64,000 nt of DNA from Eulemur rufifrons (GCF_041146395.1 NC_091002.1:5760501-5824500), one strand, 5' to 3'. Positions 43,880 through 54,827 are shown, numbered from the stretch's first letter. Made by a program: numbers and translations. The notes: generated by a model from the letters alone, not told the origin.

Positions 43880-44485
43880 CGTGGCTCTCTTCTCCCCACA
43901 TCCTTGTCAATGCTGGGAACTAGACAATCGTCTAGTTTTGCTTTTCTGATGGGTGCAAAGTTTATTTCATTGTTGTTTCAGTTTGTGTCCTTCTCTCCAC
44001 TGGAGAAGCTGAGCGGCTCTGTTTGCTCATCAGCCATCCGAGTTCTCTCTGAGGACAGCCTGTTCATGCCTTTGCCCATTTTTATTTTGGAAGCCTCATC
44101 TTTTGAAGGTGATTTATGGCAGTTTCCTGTATATTTTATCAATCCCTCATGCGTTTCAAAGGCTGCAAATGTCATCCTTTAGTCTGTCACCCATTTGTGA
44201 ATATGGTCTATTGAATTCTTTATCAAACGGAATCCTTCATTTTCATATAACCAAATCCATCCATTTTTCACCTTATGATTTGTTCTTTTGGAGTCTTGTT
44301 TAAGAAATCCTTTCATACCCAAGGTCACAAAGAATTTCCCCACCATTTTCTTCTTTTGCCTACAGTTTTACCGTTAACATTGAGGTTTTAATCTCTCACA
44401 TTTGTTTCCCTTTGTCTGTGGCACGAGGTAGGGATCCTATTTTCTATTTTCCGTAAAATGAGCCAGTTTTCCCAATATTATTTTT
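43880..44485 (-). mobile_element. Old L1 ORF2 fragment
   Basis: The plus strand is antisense L1 ORF2: 'ccccacatccttgtcaatgc' (43896), 'tctgatgggtgcaaag', 'cctttgcccatttttatt' near 44070, 'caatccctcatgcg', 'cccaaggtcacaaagaatttccccacc' near 44318 (in part) and 'gcacgaggtagggatcc' near 44421. Frames are broken throughout. It is older than the L1 at 44990. Confidence 0.8.
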
Positions 44486-44985
44486 TCTAGTTACTATTTG
44501 CTACATAACAAATTTTCCCCAAACCTAGCAGCTTAAAACAAACACCTTAATTTGCTCACGTTTCTGAGCACTGGGAATTTGGTAGGGGTCCGCGAGGGCC
44601 GCTCTCGCTTGGGAAGAGAGAACAGTTGCATTTGGTTGCAGCCAGATGGCAGCTGGGGCTGGACTCGTCTGGGCTGGATGTCCAGGTTGGTCACTCACTT
44701 GGCTGGCGCCAGGAGCTATAGGCTGCACTATCGGCACAAGCGCCTGCACGGCCTTCCCAGCATGGCGGTCTCGAGGTAGTCGGACCTTTGCTTTGTGCCC
44801 GGCTGCGGCCGGAGCGAGCGTCTCCAGAGAACCAGGCAGCAGCTGCCGGGCCTTCTCTGACGTCACCTCAGAAGTTACGCAGCATCACTTGTGTTGTATT
44901 CTGTCGGCGACAGAGTCACTAAGGCCAGCCCAGATTCAAGGAAAGAAGAGAGCCTTCACCTCTCAGTGGGAGCAGTGTCAGGGTA
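44486..44985 (-). mobile_element. LTR-like interspersed repeat, subfamily unassigned
   Basis: 'gttactatttgctacataac' near 44489, 'cctagcagcttaaaacaaac' near 44524, 'ttgctcacgtttctgagcac' near 44552, 'gcccagattcaagg' near 44928 and 'ctcagtgggagcagtgtcagg' near 44962 follow the order of a common ancient mammalian repeat, read in antisense. The ends and 'cttaaaacaac'-type words resemble old MaLR/ERVL LTRs. I am not sure of the family. CpG content is high in the middle (44590-44830). Confidence 0.55.
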
Positions 44986-45189
44986 TTTGCAGACCGGTTA
45001 TTTATTTTATTTTTTAATTAATTCATTTTTAATTGACAAAACTTGTATAATGTATAATGGACACAAAGTTTTGAAATATGTATACATTGTAGAATGGCTA
45101 AATTGAGTGAAATAACACCTCACATACTTATCATTTTTTGTAGAGAACACAAAATCTACTCCGTTAATGATTTTCAGGAATACATTATT

Positions 45190-45302
45190 AGAGTCCTTTC
45201 CAACATAAGAAGACGCAGCAAGAAGACACCACTTATGAAGCAGAGAGCCCTTATCCCCAAGGGCTCTAGAACTGTAAGAAATAAATTTCTGTTGTTTATA
45301 AG
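45190..45302 (+). mobile_element. MaLR LTR fragment within the L1 tail
   Basis: 'gacgcagcaagaagacacc' near 45213, 'atgaagcagagagccc' and 'tctagaactgtaagaaataaatttctgttgtttata' (in part, near 45265) are the 3' half of an MLT1/MST-type LTR in plus orientation. They are embedded between L1 3' UTR-like sequences. No 5' half is seen. Confidence 0.55.
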
Positions 45303-45388
45303 ACGAAAAATAAAAGAATACTTTATTAACTACAGTCACCACGTTGTACGATAGATCTCTTGAACTTATTCCTTCTGTCTAACTGAAA

Positions 45389-45979
45389 TTAGAGAAATAA
45401 TTCCTGTCTAACTGAAATTTTGCATCCTTTGACCAACATCCCCGCGGCCCCTGGTAACCACCCTTCTCTCTGTCTCGGCAAGATTCCACGTTTCAGTAAG
45501 ACCACGTGGTGTTTGTCTTTCTGTGCCTGCCTTATTTTGCTTAGCAAACATCCTCCAGGTTCCCGCATGCTGTCGTAAATGACAGGATCTCCTTTCTTTT
45601 TAAGGCTGACTAGTGCTCCATTGTGTGCGCACACCATGTTTTCTTCAGCTGTTCTCCCACTGGCAGGTGTGTGTTTGGGCTGATTCCCTGTCTTGGCTAC
45701 TGTGAATAGCGCTGCGATGAGCGTGGGAGCGCAGACGGCTCTTAGAGACACGGACTTCATTTTCCTTTGATATATACTCAGAAATTGAATTGCTGGATCA
45801 TACGGTAGTTCTATTTTTAATTTTTTGAGGAACCTCCATACTATTTTCCATAATGGCTGTACTAATTTGCGTTTCCTCCAACCCCGTGCAGGAGTTCCCT
45901 TTTCTTCACATCTTTGCCAGCACTTATCTTTCCTCTTTTTGATAACAGTCATTCTGACAGGTATGAGATAATATCTCAC
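45389..45979 (-). pseudogene. L1 ORF2 C-terminal remnant
   Basis: This 196-codon open stretch contains 'LVQPLWKIVWRFLKKLKIEL' near residue 40, followed by 'PYDPAIQFL' and, later, 'AALFTVAKTGNQPK', all characteristic of the L1 ORF2 protein C-terminus. The final residues 'LSKIRQAQKDKHHVVLL' fit the end of ORF2. Upstream, the frame connects to 45976-46167 (a different frame), where the Alu interrupts. It is a fossil coding region of a reverse-transcriptase protein, truncated and shifted. Confidence 0.85.
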
Positions 45980-46089
45980 TGTGTTTTAATTTGCATTTCC
46001 CTGATCATTAGTGACATTGAGCACCCTTTCATATGCCTGTTGACCTTTGTGTGCCTTCCTTTGAGAAATGTCTCTTCAGATCCTTTGCC

Positions 46090-46386
46090 CACCCCCCCCC
46101 TTTTTCTTTGAGACAGGATCTCGCTCTGTCCCTCTGAGTAGAGAGCAATGGCATCATCATAGCTCACTGCAGCCTCAAACTCCTGGGCTCAAGTTATCCT
46201 CCTGCCTCAGCCTCCTGAGTAGCTGTGACTATAGGTGCCACCACCATGCCTGGCTAATTTATTTTTTGTAGAGACGGAGTCTTGCTATCTTGCTGAGTCT
46301 CAAACTCTGGGCCTCAAGTGATCCTCTGACCTTGGCCTCCCAGAGTGCTAGGATTACAGGCGTGAGCCTGAGCCATCACACTTCAC
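46090..46386 (-). mobile_element. Old Alu inside L1 ORF2
   Basis: From 'tttttctttgagacaggatc' to 'gattacaggcgtgagcc' both Alu arms are present in antisense, with 'ggcatcatcatagctcactgcagcc', typical of older (AluJ-like) elements. The L1 reading 'cctttgcccacc' stops at its left edge and resumes as 'cacccattttttaattggg' at its right edge, so the Alu inserted into the L1. It lacks the lemur-type middle insert. Confidence 0.85.
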
Positions 46387-46688
46387 CCATTTTTTAATTG
46401 GGTTGTTTGTTTTCTTGCTATGGAGTTGAGTTCCTTATGTAGTTTAGATATTAACCCTTTATCAGATGTATGGTTTGCAACTATTTTCTTCCATTCCTTA
46501 AGTTGTCTCTTCACTCTGTTGATTATTTCCTTTGTTGTGCAAAAGCTCTTTAATGTGATGCAATCCCATTTCTCTATTTTCACTTCTGTTGCCTGTGCTT
46601 TTGGAGTCATATCCAAAAAAATCATAAAAATATCCTGACCAAAATCATGTAGCTTTTCCCAGATATTTTGTTTAAAAATACTATTCAT
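46383..46688 (-). pseudogene. L1 ORF2 internal remnant
   Basis: The 101-codon stretch has 'LKSFCTTKEIINRVKRQLKE' followed by 'WKKIVANHTSDKGLISKLHK', a well-known segment of ORF2 after the RT domain. It ends where the Alu at 46090-46386 was inserted, and the same ORF2 resumes on the other side in another frame. Confidence 0.85.
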
Positions 46689-48225
46689 TTTTTAAAAATA
46701 TTCCCTTTCCAAAGATTTACTATATCACTTCTGTCACACAGCAAATTGCCACAGATACACGGATTTGTCTGGGGGAAGCTGTCTTCAGCTATATTGGCTT
46801 ATTTATCTGTTCCAGTGCCATTGGCATACTGATTTTCTTTTTTATGTCTTTGTAGTATATTTTAATACATGCAGAGCAATTTTTCCTTCCATTGCTCTTT
46901 TCAAAAAAAATATCTAAGATACCCTTGTATCCTCATTTTTTAATGTGAGTTTTAAAATTAGTTTGTTACATTTCTCAAAAAAAACTTCTGTTTGAATCAT
47001 ATTTACTTTGCAGGTTGATTTAGGGAACACTAGCATACTTGTAATGTGAAGTCAGCCATCCGTAAACATGGCCTAGCTCTGTGTACTCAGGCCTTCTCAG
47101 TAGATTTGCATCTTTCCATTTTCTACATAAGGATATGATGCATTATTTAACGTTAATTCTTAGGTACTTTATTGTTTTAATGCTACTGTGATGGTTCCTT
47201 GTTCCTATTTATATTTTCTAGCTGTGTATTGCTGGTCCAAAAGACACAAGTGATTTTTGAAAGATAATTGTGGAGGTCTGCAGATGCTTCGATGCTCTTG
47301 ATAGATTTTTCTAATGTTGAACCATCTTTGCATTCCTGGAATAAACCTATCTGATAGTGGCTTTTTAAGATATACACTTGGGATTGGCTACATTTTATTT
47401 ATGATTTGTATTACTAGCTCATAAAACGAGCGAGGGGACCTTCCCTTGTTTTCTATTATGTGGAAGAGCTTTCATAAGAAATTATTTCTCTTTCTGGAAG
47501 ACTTCTAGTGGAGAATTGTTTGCTTTCCATTTCAATTTCTTTCACGGATATTGGTCTTTTAAATTTTCTATTTACTCTAGTGTCAATTTGGCATTTTATA
47601 TTTTTGCAAAAATATATTCATTTTATTTAGGTTTTCTGACTGTATTACCGTATAGTCATTCATAATTTTTCCTTTATTGTTTTTGCAGTGATTTTCCATT
47701 TTTCATTCTGTGTTTACATTACTTGCTTCTTCTCTCTTTTTCCATCAGTGTTGCCAGAGGGCTGCCTGTCTTGTTATATTTACAAGGTCCAGCGTTAGCT
47801 TTATAAATCTTCTCTGACTTTCTGATGTGAAAGTTGTTTTCTATTTCACTGATTTCTGCTATCTTACTTACATCTTGTTTTTTAGATACACTTTTTAGTT
47901 TTTTCCTAGCTCTTGAATTACATGGTTTGCTCACTTCATTTCAATCTTTAGTTGTATTGTAACAAATGTATTTAAAACCATATTTTTTCTCTAGGTATTG
48001 GTTTAGGATATCCCACGACTCCTGACATGTCATGTTTTCCATGTTTTATAATTTCCTTAGGATTTTCTCTTAACCTGGGGTTTATTTAGTACTTTACAAT
48101 TTTTTCTTCCCAGATATTTGGAATTTTTTCACTATTCTTTTATTTATTTTATTGCATCACAGTTAGAGAATACAATCTATATTATGCTAATTCTTCAAAA
48201 TTTATCACATGTTCTTTCGTGGCTA

Positions 48226-48629
48226 TAATGAGCAGCCTGACTCAGGTTTTTGATGTCTGGCTGCCAATAGCTGCTAAGCCTCCCCCACCTCTTCCCCTTA
48301 CACCCCACATCTAGACACGCTGGTGAGAAAGCCCAGGTGCTCCCTCATTTGGAGCTGGTGGGAAATTCAAACCACACAAGCCCCTGCCTGCACGTGGGAA
48401 CACTTACCCAGCCCCGGTCCCTGACCACAGTAAGAACCTCTCCTCCTTGCTCTCTCAAGCCATTCCTGATGTGCTTGGGAGGCCTGCCCTGAGCTCCGCA
48501 GAGACTGCAATTATGTAAACAATCCAAACTTTCCATGCTCTGTTGGTGTGTACGTGTAGTGCCATCAGTCCCAATATCTGAAGAAAATTTTGGGTGGGAG
48601 TCCACCTGCCTCTGCAGGTGACCATAAGA
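48226..48629. mobile_element. LTR-like insertion in L1, 7-bp direct repeats
   Basis: L1 antisense sequence breaks off after 48225 and resumes after about 48637. The intervening 400 bases are GC-richer and unlike L1 ('gagaaagcccaggtgctcc', 'tgcctgcacgtgggaacac', 'gagactgcaattatgtaaac'). GTGGCTA occurs at 48219-48225 and again at 48630-48636, a plausible target duplication. The composition resembles a solo LTR, but I cannot name the family or confirm terminal TG/CA. Confidence 0.5.
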
Positions 48630-48795
48630 GTGGCTAGTACATGGCCTATTTTTGTGACTAATAAGTTGTACACAAAAGACACTTGTATTCTCCATGAGGT
48701 GCGTGAACTGATAGATAATGGATGTAATTCAATTAATTTATTATGCTATTCAAATTTAAATATCTATACTTTTATACATTTAATTTATCACTTTT

Positions 48796-49133
48796 TTTTT
48801 TTTTTTTTTTTTTGAGACAGAGTCTCCCTCTGTTGCCCGGGCTAGAGTGAGTGCCGTGGCGTCAGCCTAGCTCACAGCAACCTCAAACTCCTGGACTTAA
48901 GCGATCCTACTGCCTCAGCCTCCAGAGTAGCTGGGACTACAGGCATGTGCCACCATGCCCGGCTAATTTTTTCTATATATATCTTTAGTTAGCCAGATAA
49001 TTTCTTTCTATTTTTAGTAGAGAAGAGGTCTCGCTCTTGCTCAGGCTGGTCTCGAACTCCTGACCTCGAGCAATCCACCCGCCTCGGCCTCCCGGAGTGC
49101 TAGGATTACAGGCGTGAGCCACCGTGCCCGGCC
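48796..49133 (-). mobile_element. Strepsirrhine-type Alu, full length, with target duplication
   Basis: A T23 stretch (A-tail) leads into a complete dimeric Alu ending 'gagccaccgtgcccggcc'. The left arm 'gtgagtgccgtggcgtcagc' and middle insert 'ctatatatatctttagttagc' match the lemur/loris form. The 15-base duplication TAATTTATCACTTTT lies at 48781-48795 and 49134-49148. It inserted into the L1 remnant and looks the youngest element in the window together with that at 40555. Confidence 0.93.
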
Positions 49134-49625
49134 TAATTTATCACTTTTAAGAGGAGTTTGTGGAATGATCTAAATACCATAGTTTAGTTATGTATTTCTC
49201 CTGGTAATTTTCTCAGTTGTAGTTTTATATATTTTAAGATTATACTATTTAATGCATCTATATCTATATCTATATAATCATTCTATGTTCTTGATTCTTT
49301 GTCCTTTTGAACTGGTGTCTAATATTCTTTGTTGTCTCTTGTGAGTTTTTGGCCTTATTTATATTTTGTCTGATATTAGAATCGCCATCCCAAATTTCTT
49401 TGGTTCTTATATATCTGATGTATCTCTTTTCCATCCCTTGATTTTCAATATTTCTATGATCTTTCCTTTAAAATGTGTCTCCTATAAGCCACATACAGCA
49501 ACAGCTTATTTTTTATCCAATCTGTGAATCTCTGCTTTCAGATCAGTAAGTCTAACTCATTTACATTTATTGTATTCACTGTTGTAACAGGATTTACCAT
49601 CCAGTTCTGTGTTTTCTAATTTCTA

Positions 49626-49844
49626 TATACTGGGTTTCTTTTTTCTTTTTTTCCTTTTCTACTTCTCCAGGGCTGCAAAGATCCTGCCTCTCTCTCTCCT
49701 CTTCAACACTGTCCAGGCTGAACAGCCCTAGTCCTACAGGCATCCTGCAGTCCAGGACCTTTGATCCACCTAAAAAAGCCAAGCAGCCCTGCACTTGCCA
49801 GGAATGGAAGGGGCAGAGAGAAAAAGAACACTCAGGACATTCCT
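49626..49844. other. Unique sequence after the L1
   Basis: Starts with a T-rich run (49637-49665) and continues as anonymous DNA. No feature is seen. Confidence 0.4.
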
Positions 49845-49962
49845 GCAGAGGGTGCTGGCTGTGGCATGGTGAGCTCCATGAAGACAGGGTGACGGTCAGC
49901 CTTGTTTCCCACAGCAGCCCACCCCTGTGAGTGGGTGAATGAATGAGTAGGTCCTGGTTCCT
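49845..49962 (+). mobile_element. L2 3'-end fragment
   Basis: 'gtgagctccatgaagacagg' near 49869 followed by 'gtgggtgaatgaatgagtagg' near 49933 is the usual L2 tail order, shortened in the middle. Confidence 0.6.
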
Positions 49963-50218
49963 TTGGAACACATGCTCCAGCCTGAGGCCCTACCCTACTT
50001 GTGGCTCCTTCCAGCTGTGGGCTCAGGGTCCATCCAGGGGCTGGGAATCCTGACGGGAAGAGTATGAGCCCCTCCAGAGGTTGCCAGGGGGGCTCTTAGC
50101 AGAGAAGGAAACCCAGGGTCCCTGAGCCAAGGAGTTCAGTGGGGGGCCCAATGAGGTGCCCCTCCAGGGCTCCCTCTGTTGACGAACTGGAAGCTCGATG
50201 GAGAACTCCTGGCCCCAT

Positions 50219-50282
50219 GGCACTTGGGGATGATCTGTATGGTCTCAGCCCACGTGCCTGGCCACCAACAGGAGCCGTACCC
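50219..50282. repeat. Left arm of a 64-bp inverted repeat
   Basis: Matches the reverse complement of the right arm (50818-50880) at about 58 of 64 positions by eye, including 'ggggatgatctgt', 'ggtctcagccc', 'ctggccaccaac' and 'gggagccgt'-like words. It brackets the island at 50445-50730. It is not a repeat family I know. Confidence 0.85.
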
Positions 50283-50444
50283 TTCTGGCCCCATGCCCAC
50301 GCCTTCCTGGCAGCTGGCACAAGGATTTAGAGTCTCCTCCTCCGGTGCAGAGCAGGAAGAGAAGACTTTGAACAGAAAGAGAGTTAAACAGGAGAGCAGA
50401 CGCTTAAGCCCAAAGCAGTTGGTCACCCAGCCCACAGGCAAGAG

Positions 50445-50730
50445 CCCAGCGCCATCCGGCTGGATGATAAATGGATGCTATTTTTAAAGGGAGACGCTGG
50501 AAAGATCATTTCTATTTGTTTTTGTGGGGTTTAGTCTGGGCCGTTGTGGCTACGTATTAATGTGACTCTCTGAGGAAGATAAACTGGAGGCGCTCGGCCC
50601 TGAACCCACCTGATACCATCGAGTGCCACAGGGGAAAAAATGCCACCTAATAATCTCGTGAAGGTTTTCTAAATTAAGACCAAACCGATGACCCGCAGCG
50701 TATCACCCACATCAGCACGTCCGACACGGG
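50445..50730. promoter_or_regulatory. Strong candidate conserved non-coding element
   Basis: Unique DNA with 'gatgataaatggatgc', 'gctatttttaaaggg', 'gatcatttctatttg', 'cgtattaatgtgac', 'cctaataatctcgtg' and 'ctaaattaagacc', with CpGs retained toward the right end (50690-50730). No repeat is recognised. It lies between the two arms of the inverted repeat. Confidence 0.5.
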
Positions 50731-50817
50731 GCTCCCATCCGTCTCCGCGGACACGGAGTGAAGGCTCCGACAGGCGGCGTCAGAAGGAGGAGCGTGTCAC
50801 AGCCACGTGGCCTGGAG

Positions 50818-50880
50818 GGCACGGCTCCCGTTGGTGGCCAGGTACGAGGGCTGAGACCACACAGATCATCCCCATGTGCC
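50818..50880. repeat. Right arm of the 64-bp inverted repeat
   Basis: Reverse complement of 50219-50282 with about six substitutions. The same short peptide-like reading (WWPGT...AETTQIIP) therefore appears on minus at the left arm and on plus at the right arm. The spacing between arms is about 535 bases. Confidence 0.85.
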
Positions 50881-51739
50881 CTGGAGGAAAAGGGCCCAAG
50901 TCCAGGAATCCTGAGTAGGCAAGAGGGAGCGAGTGGGCATCGCTGGAACATGGGGCGAGCCATGGCCCTGTCTGCCCACCGTTTCGTTCTTCCTGGTGGG
51001 GAAACAGAGCACTCAGGAGTGGGTCCTCTCACGGCTCCGAGGCCGCTTCCACGCCAGCAGCTGCCCCCTGTGCCATGCTCAGCCCCATTCCTCCTCCAGC
51101 CCAGTGTCGGTCACACTCAGGCCGCAGTGGCCCCCCCAGCCCAGCCCTACTTTCCACACCAGGCCAGGGAGAGGCAAGCACAGGGACACAGGACGTAGAG
51201 AGTCTGGAAGGCACAGGGCCAGAGAAGCAGGACCACCGCTGCGAGGGGCGAACTCAGCAATCAAGGCCAGCGGTGGGGACAGGAGGGGTGGAGCCAGATC
51301 AGGCCTGGCCAGAGCTCCTCTGCAGAGGCCCTGCTGTGCAGGGGACAGACAGGCAGCCTCCAGCCATCCAGCGCATCCTTCCATGGGGGAGCAGGTGACA
51401 GCAAACAGCAAGCAAAGAACAGGCACCAGGCTAGGGGACCAGTGGCACCAGAGTCCTCAGTCTGGCTCCCCCAGACCCTCAACATGTGCCTGGCTGGGCC
51501 AAGGGGTTGGCCCAGGTGCTGTGCCTGCAGCCCCAGAGGTCTGGGGTCACCACCCACATCCTCACCTGCCCCAAGAGGGAAGCCCCTGGAGGCAGGTCAG
51601 CGCCTGAGGGCCTGCACCTACAGCGGGGGCCCAGCGGAGGCGGGACAGCGGCCGGGAGCCACATTCAGGGACTGGCGGTGCCTGCGAGCTCAGGGCCTGG
51701 GGCTGCCCCCGATACCGCCCCACACCCCAGCCTGGCTCC
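50881..51739. other. GC-rich unique sequence, nothing recognised
   Basis: No gene or repeat family is recognised. The plus frame of 224 codons (50933-51607) is anonymous. Confidence 0.5.
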
Positions 51740-52250
51740 CCCCTCAGCAGATCAATAGCTTTGGAAATCTGAAAAGAGCCCAAACAAAGAAGTGGGCTTG
51801 TAAGTATCCAGCTTGTATCAGCTGATAAATGGTCCCCTCTTTAAGGGACTTATCTCTTTAGGACTTGCGGGATGAGGGATGGCGTCATTTGTCCTGGCGG
51901 CTCGTCTGGGCCAGCCAAGCCGGATCTATTTAAAAGATAGTGCGATACTGTCGACAGCAATAGACAGGGTAATTGCAGAGCGACTGCCGGGGTATAAATT
52001 ACACGGCTCTAAGTGGTGGAGTGGCCGGGGAGAGCGGAGAAATTCCTGACAATTTACTCGTCCCTCTGCCCCGCCGCCAGCTTATCACGGGCCAGCAGAA
52101 GAAACGCGCTCCGGGTGAAAAAATTAAGTATTGATCAAATTAACAGTTTTTACTGATCTTTTTAAGGGAGAAAAGGCGTGCAACAATTAAATTTAGAACA
52201 CAAAGGATGGAGCAGGATAACTCTTGACCCCGAGTGGCAAAGTCTGTGAC
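51740..52250. promoter_or_regulatory. Strong candidate conserved non-coding element
   Basis: About 500 bases of unique DNA with 'cagatcaatagctttgg', 'cagctgataaatgg', 'cttatctctttagg', 'aaaagatagtgcgatac', 'gggtaattgcagagc', 'tataaattacacgg', 'caatttactcg', 'cttatcacggg', 'aaattaagtattgatcaaattaac' (in part) and 'caacaattaaattt'. GATA-like, homeodomain and TCF-like words are dense, and CpGs are preserved. It has the same style as 30060-30690. Confidence 0.55.
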
Positions 52251-54540
52251 ACCAACAAGCAGGAAATACAGTTGGGCAGGACACCGTCCTCGAGAGATTT
52301 ACCTGATGGAGCGCAGCCAGCCGTCTCAGCCCATCTCCAGGGACCCAGCTGCAGGGAGGGGTGCTGTGGGGCCCCCCATGTGCCCGCAGGCCAGCCGAGC
52401 TGGCGGCCAGGCTGAGTGAGCGCCCCCTCCTGGGCACCCCCTGGGACCCCTCTGGGCAGACTCCCTCCTTCCTCAGCAGCCAGCAGTGGCCCATCTCCAG
52501 GGGCCTCGGACAAGGCATGAGGCAGGATGCCAGACAAACAGGGGTTCACGGGTCACCAGACCACGGCACAGCCTGGAAGGCTTCCTGGAGGCAGAGGACC
52601 CAGCACATGGCCCGGCCTGAGTCTCCTTCTCACTTGGGGGCCCTGGGCAGAGGCCAACCACCCCTAACTCCAGTTTCCCCTCCGGAGAAGAGGGTGCGCA
52701 TGGGCCAGACTCCCAGGGTAAGGTGCGGGGTGCACTGGGGAGCCCCCGGGGGAGGGAGTGGTGGTGGTGGAGGTTATTAATATTATTTTGGGTCCTTTTC
52801 TCTATCTCCTTTTCAAAAATCTGGTAATGTGGATCTGTGGTTTAATAGTTTTAAAAGGTGGTTAAGTTCTAGAAAGTCCACACCTTCATTGCACGCAGTG
52901 CGCGTCAGGGAGGGGCCCTGGGGCGGGGTGAGAACATCAGCTCCTGCACCCGCCCCTGAGCAGGACAGGCACGGGGCACTATGGGGACCCACAGAACCAG
53001 CGCCACCCCGGTTTGGAGGGTGGGGAAACACCACAGGGCCCCCGCCACACCTGCGGTGGGAGTCCCACGGCCCCTCTTTGTACAGAAGCCGCCGCCATCC
53101 TGGGTGGCCATCGGACAGTGACGGTGGATACCAGGACAGCTCACTGACACCCACAGCCCCTCCCACCATCCCTCCACAGGCTGGGGTCGGGGAGGGCTTT
53201 TGTCTGCTCAAGGCTGAGAAGGGGGCCTGCGAGGACGGGGCCGACAGCCACTGGGCCCCCTTGCTGGGCCAGGCCAGGGATGGCAGGTCTGTGTCTCCCC
53301 CTCAGTCACAGCTGCCGCTGCCCCTCCCCCAGGGTTAGTGGCTCCCCCAGGAGCCCATCGACACTTTCAGTGGCTGGGGGGAGGGGGGCTCTGGGAAATC
53401 GCCACTGGTGTAAATTAGTGGCATCAAATGGCAGGTGAATAAATGGCACCCAAGCAGACCCCAGCCCAGGCGCTGATCCTTCCTGGAGTTTTACACCCCA
53501 AAAGGGCAGCAGCACAGCTCCAGGAGCCAGGCCCCACCCCAGCCAACTCAGTCAGGCAGGAAAGGAGTGCTGGGATTGAAGCCCCCATACAGGCACCAGC
53601 TCTGATATGCTGACAGGCCTCAGGCAGGCCCATCTGTGGTCCACTAGGACTCTTTGTCTCCTCTTCTGCCTCATCGTGTCAGAGAAGAGCCCCACCCAGA
53701 GACCAGGCTGTTCCTCTCTGTGACCCAGATGCTGAGTGACCCTCAGAACCAGGTGTGACTCCCAGGTCACTGTCAGCCCAAGGCCAGGCTGAGCTCAGAG
53801 GGAGACCAGCACCATCTCCAGTCGTGGGACTGCAAGAGTGGCCGTCCTGCCTCTGCAGCCTATCCCTGCTACTGAGCTGGGCTGAAGGTGCACACGGTGA
53901 CAGAGAGATGAGGTGGAGGCCTGCTCAGGGAGGCTGGGGCCACTCCCAGCACCCCCTACACCCGGGATCACCGTGGGGCTGTAGCCCCAGGCCACTCCAT
54001 GGAGGCCCAGCACTCTGTGTGGCCAAGCCTGTGGTCAGCCCACTCGGTGTCTCCACTCGTCCTCCAGGGGGGCTGCCATCTCCCCCACCCCACAGCCCCT
54101 GAGATGTTGCTGTTCCTTGAAGGGACAAATTTTCCCGTCACTCCCCCTGTGTCTCACACACTCCCCACTATGTGCTCCCTGCCAAGGGGACCCATGCCCA
54201 GTGGCCAGGAGGCCTCCGGGTGGTGGCCAGGCAGGATCTCATCAGTTCCCAGCTCTGGTCCTTGATGGTGCCTGAACCCCATGAGAACTGGGGTTTGTCC
54301 ACAAACCGCAGACCGTGCCCACGCAGAAGCTCAAAGGACGAAGCATGTCCCACGTGCACTGCCGTGGTGATGTTCAGGGCAGGTCACCAAGGAAACTGCT
54401 GGTCAGCACACACGTGGCCTGTCCTGGGCTGAGTTCCGACGTGGGCATGGGGTGGGGACTGCCAGGCCGAGGGACAGGGAGCTTGCGCATGCCCCTACAT
54501 AATTCCATAATGTTAGGATTTTTTAATTATAGCAACTCAC
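52251..54540. other. GC-rich unique sequence with one small island
   Basis: Mostly anonymous. 52765-52885 ('ggttattaatattattttggg', 'gtttaatagttttaaaagg') is a compact A/T-rich non-repeat island and a weak regulatory candidate. 53395-53450 ('gtgtaaattagtggcatc') is another small patch. No exon is recognised. Confidence 0.45.
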
Positions 54541-54542
54541 AA

Positions 54543-54825
54543 TTTTTTTTTTTTGAGACAGAATCTCGCTCTGTTTCCTGGGCTGGAGTGCAGTGGCATC
54601 ATCGTAGCTCACAGCAACCTCAAAATCCTAGGCTCAGGGATCCTCCTGCCTCAGCCTCCCCGGTAGCTGGGACTATAGGCGTGAGCCACAGTGGCTAATT
54701 TTTCTATTTTCTGTAAAGATGGGGTCTTGCTCTTGCTCAGGCTGATCTAGAACGAGCTCAAGCAATCCTCCCACCTCAGCCTCCCAGAGTGCTAGGATTA
54801 CAGGCATGAGCCACCATGCCTAGCC
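54543..54825 (-). mobile_element. Old Alu
   Basis: A T12 start, then 'gagacagaatctcgctctg', 'ggcatcatcgtagctcacagc', a shortened middle ('gagccacagtggctaatttttc') and 'agagtgctaggattacaggc' near 54787. Diagnostic positions fit an old AluJ-like element; the lemur-type insert is absent. Confidence 0.85.
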
Positions 54826-54827
54826 GA

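Larger units (their letters stand above)
44990..49625 (-). mobile_element. L1 retrotransposon, ORF2 and 3' region, with insertions
   Basis: Read on the minus strand, the element runs from an endonuclease-side part of ORF2 (49150-49625: 'attttgtctgatattagaatcgcc' and 'aaaatgtgtctcctataagcc') through the reverse-transcriptase region (47150-48225). It continues to the ORF2 C-terminus (45400-46700) and a 3' tail near 45000. The 5' UTR, ORF1 and the start of ORF2 are not recognised. Frames are broken. Later insertions are Alus at 46090-46386 and 48796-49133, a MaLR piece at about 45190-45302 and an LTR-like segment at 48226-48629. Confidence 0.85.

Noticed and set aside
44646..45017. CpG-rich patch near 44590-44830 as a promoter
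   Set aside because: It belongs to an interspersed repeat flanked by L1 pieces, so its CpGs probably reflect the element rather than a promoter.
45389..46688. Host gene with reverse-transcriptase-like protein
   Set aside because: The residues are those of L1 ORF2, interrupted by an Alu and frameshifts. It is a transposon fossil.
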